A stretch of 64,000 nucleotides of DNA from Lamellibrachia columna. Lineage: Eukaryota; Annelida; Polychaeta; Sabellida; Siboglinidae. The translations under genes and the position numbers were made by a program. The notes under the pieces are model-generated. The model worked only from the letters and a program-made list of their open reading frames with translations, made no database searches and was not told the DNA's origin. Positions 62,000 through 64,000 of this stretch are shown one piece after another. Where the stretch lies: the NCBI GenBank assembly GCA_963662155.1, contig OY759262.1:11611082-11675081 (forward strand), given 5' to 3'. The number at the start of each line of letters is the position of its first letter. Position 1 is the stretch's first letter.

Positions 62000-62475
62000 G
62001 GCCGCCATCTTTAAGATGACGGATGTGAATGTCGGAGAAGGTCAAAAGTAAAATATTTGAAATCTTTGCCCCCGAAACCCTATATTTTGAAACCAAGCTT
62101 GAGGCTTTAGGTGATGTAGTTCTTAAGATATGGGGAGTATTGGCTTTGATGGGCGCCATCTTTAAAAATGGCGCATATGAATATCGGCGAAGGTCAAAAG
62201 TGGAATATTTGAAATCGCTGCCCCCCAACCTATACATTGACACCAAAATTACCTCTCTGGGTGACGTAGTTAAGATATGGGCAAATTGGTTTTAACGACA
62301 GCCATCTTTAAAATGGCGGATATTAAAGTCGAAGAAGGTCAAATTTAAAATATTTGAAATCGATTACCCCATAAACCTATATTTCGGCACAAAAATTACA
62401 GTTCTAGGTGGCGTAGTTCTTAAGATCTGAGAAACATTGGTTTTCACGGCCATCTTTAAAAATTGCCGTCATTGC
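62000..62475 (+). repeat. 149-bp tandem repeat with palindromic core
   Basis: Three and a bit diverged units; the start motif GCCATCTTTAA recurs at about 62005, 62155, 62304 and 62452. Each core can pair with itself (GCGCCATCTTTAAAAATGGC in the second unit). Shared blocks include GAAGGTCAAA, ATATTTGAAATC and GTAGTTCTTAAGAT. Confidence 0.88.
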
Positions 62476-63054
62476 AATCCATGGCTGAGATAGGCGTAAA
62501 GCCAAATATTTTTGTTTATGTGTGTTCAATGTTTCACGTTTTTATCATAAAGTGCACAAATCAGTCAAATTTCTTGACATAGCGGCTGGACTATGAGGAG
62601 ATACAGTTCTCTACTTTTAATCATCACAGGCTACAAAATTAACAACATAAATTGCTACGAAGACAGTTGACAAACGCGTGCTGCATGGTCTAGGAATTAT
62701 TCTTACACTTTTAAAAGAAATTATATAAGAATCACGAAGAAATTATGATCTGTAATTAATTACAAACATCCTAACCTGGTTGGATCTATGAATCATCTCT
62801 TGTTTTTCTCTAGAATCAATTCACCGTCAAAATATACACCCATCAGCAAGACACGGCGCCGCCTTCAGTTATCTTCGCGTGTTTCTAGATGGCATATCCA
62901 AGAACCAATATCTTCCTCTGCTTTCTCGTGGATGTTGCTGTACGTCTTCGTCTTGCCTGGCTAACGATGCTCACGATGGGCATTCGGCGCCCGTTAGCGG
63001 CTTCTCTAGGCCCGTGTTGGCGATGAGAGTACACCGGTGTCTCCTAAACAGTCG
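62476..63054. other. Intergenic: nothing recognised
   Basis: No supported feature; an open stretch at 62879-63142 runs into the GGAC repeat and is likely chance. Confidence 0.4.
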
Positions 63055-63087
63055 GGACGGACGGACGGACGGACGGACGGACGGACG
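63053..63087 (+). repeat. (GGAC)n microsatellite
   Basis: Eight or so units of ACGG. Confidence 0.97.
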
Positions 63088-63240
63088 CCATCAGACTCGA
63101 GAACACGGCGCGTTAGAATACCAGGGCTGTGGGCAGTTCTAAGAGACAAGAGGAGACGAAGTGAATGTTCGTGTACCCGAGAGTTTGTTGCGATTCGTGT
63201 ACTTATTTGACATAAAACGGATGAGTGCAATTGTACTACA

Positions 63241-63473
63241 ATTAGTTTGATGTAACACCCTGCATGTTATTCGCCTTACTTACTTACACGCACGGATGCA
63301 CGGACGCACGCGCGAGCACCCACGCATACGCACACACACGCACGCACGCACGTTTAGTAGTTCCCCTTATCATAACGAAACCATTTCTGGAACGGTGCAG
63401 TGGCGTCATAGAAGGTGGCCTCTGTGACGTGATGAAAAAAAAATCCGGTCGAAAAAAATGATGGACACCCCCT

Positions 63474-63552
<79 letters not shown>

Positions 63553-63760
63553 CACAGCTAATAATAATAATACCAATAAATATTAATATAAATACGTAAA
63601 AAAAAATTAGTACGGTTTGCAGGCAACAACCGTTATAATGTTTGATGTAACACCCTGCATGTTATTCGCCTTACTACAAAAAAATATTAAAATGTTATAG
63701 AAGGTGGCGGTGGCGTCTGTGAAAAAGAAAAGGTTATGAGAAGGGGAACTACTATACGTG
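63241..63760. repeat. Direct and inverted repeats around an (AT)n tract
   Basis: GATGTAACACCCTGCATGTT plus ATTCGCCTTACT occurs in direct orientation at about 63247 and 63641. AGTAGTTCCCCTTATCATAA at 63356 is nearly the inverse of GTTATGAGAAGGGGAACTAC at 63732. (AT)n at 63475-63549 lies between. Confidence 0.88.
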
Positions 63761-63762
63761 TG

Positions 63763-63794
<32 letters not shown>

Positions 63795-63796
63795 TG

Positions 63797-63827
<31 letters not shown>

Positions 63828-63900
63828 CGTGCGTGTGCGTGTGCGTGTGCGTGTGCGTGTGCGTGTGTGTGTGTGAGTGTGAGTGTGTGTGTGCGTATGC
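63757..63900 (+). repeat. (GTGC)n / (GT)n compound microsatellite
   Basis: GTGC units, then GT, then GTGTGC and GAGTGT units. An inverse-type GCAC tract lies at 63290-63352. Confidence 0.97.
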
Positions 63901-64000
63901 GGGGGTGCTCGTGCGTGCGTCCGTGCGTATGTTCATATGCTGTACCTGTTTTTTTTAAGTGGGCACTCCCCTTTTTCAGGGTCTGCCCATCATTTGTAGT

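Overview
This is eukaryotic nuclear DNA from an invertebrate animal, probably marine. Introns are long, many tandem repeats and transposon fossils are present, and the protein-coding genes are ordinary animal housekeeping or membrane genes. The species cannot be named from the sequence. No bacterial, viral or CRISPR-type system is visible.

Layout. (1) 1-9181, + strand: the last 11 coding exons of SF3B2, the U2 snRNP splicing factor 3b subunit 2. The 5' part lies outside the window. (2) 10020-22360, - strand: a complete C1D gene (nuclear exosome cofactor, Sas10/C1D family) in five coding exons. It converges on SF3B2, and its 10.5 kb first intron holds a 2.8 kb minisatellite, LINE and hAT debris. 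(3) 22361-25405: a divergent intergenic region with a decayed transposon-like coding remnant. (4) 25406-38935, + strand: a stomatin (band-7/SPFH) gene in eight coding exons. Its introns carry a 54-bp minisatellite and a nearly complete 4.0 kb pogo/Tigger-like DNA transposon with TA target duplication. (5) 39000-61000: a repeat-rich region around a TRP-like cation channel gene on the - strand (47123-49475 visible). One ankyrin-type N-terminal exon of this gene occurs three times (40.5, 49.4 and 60.5 kb). A segmental duplication (about 40.3-44.9 kb and 49.07-58.0 kb) includes two of the copies. (6) 61000-64000: microsatellites and a 149-bp tandem repeat, with no gene.

The annotated genes do not form a pathway. 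SF3B2 and C1D both act in nuclear RNA metabolism (splicing and exosome RNA decay), but their convergent adjacency is not evidence of joint function. The most unusual features are structural. A minisatellite has copied the splice donor of one SF3B2 exon, and a second has copied the branch-point/acceptor of another intron of the same gene. There are at least 14 minisatellites in 64 kb, two of them with higher-order structure, and more than a dozen long (AT)n tracts. Exon borders were assigned by eye from GT/AG sites, phase and remembered family conservation. No alignment was run.
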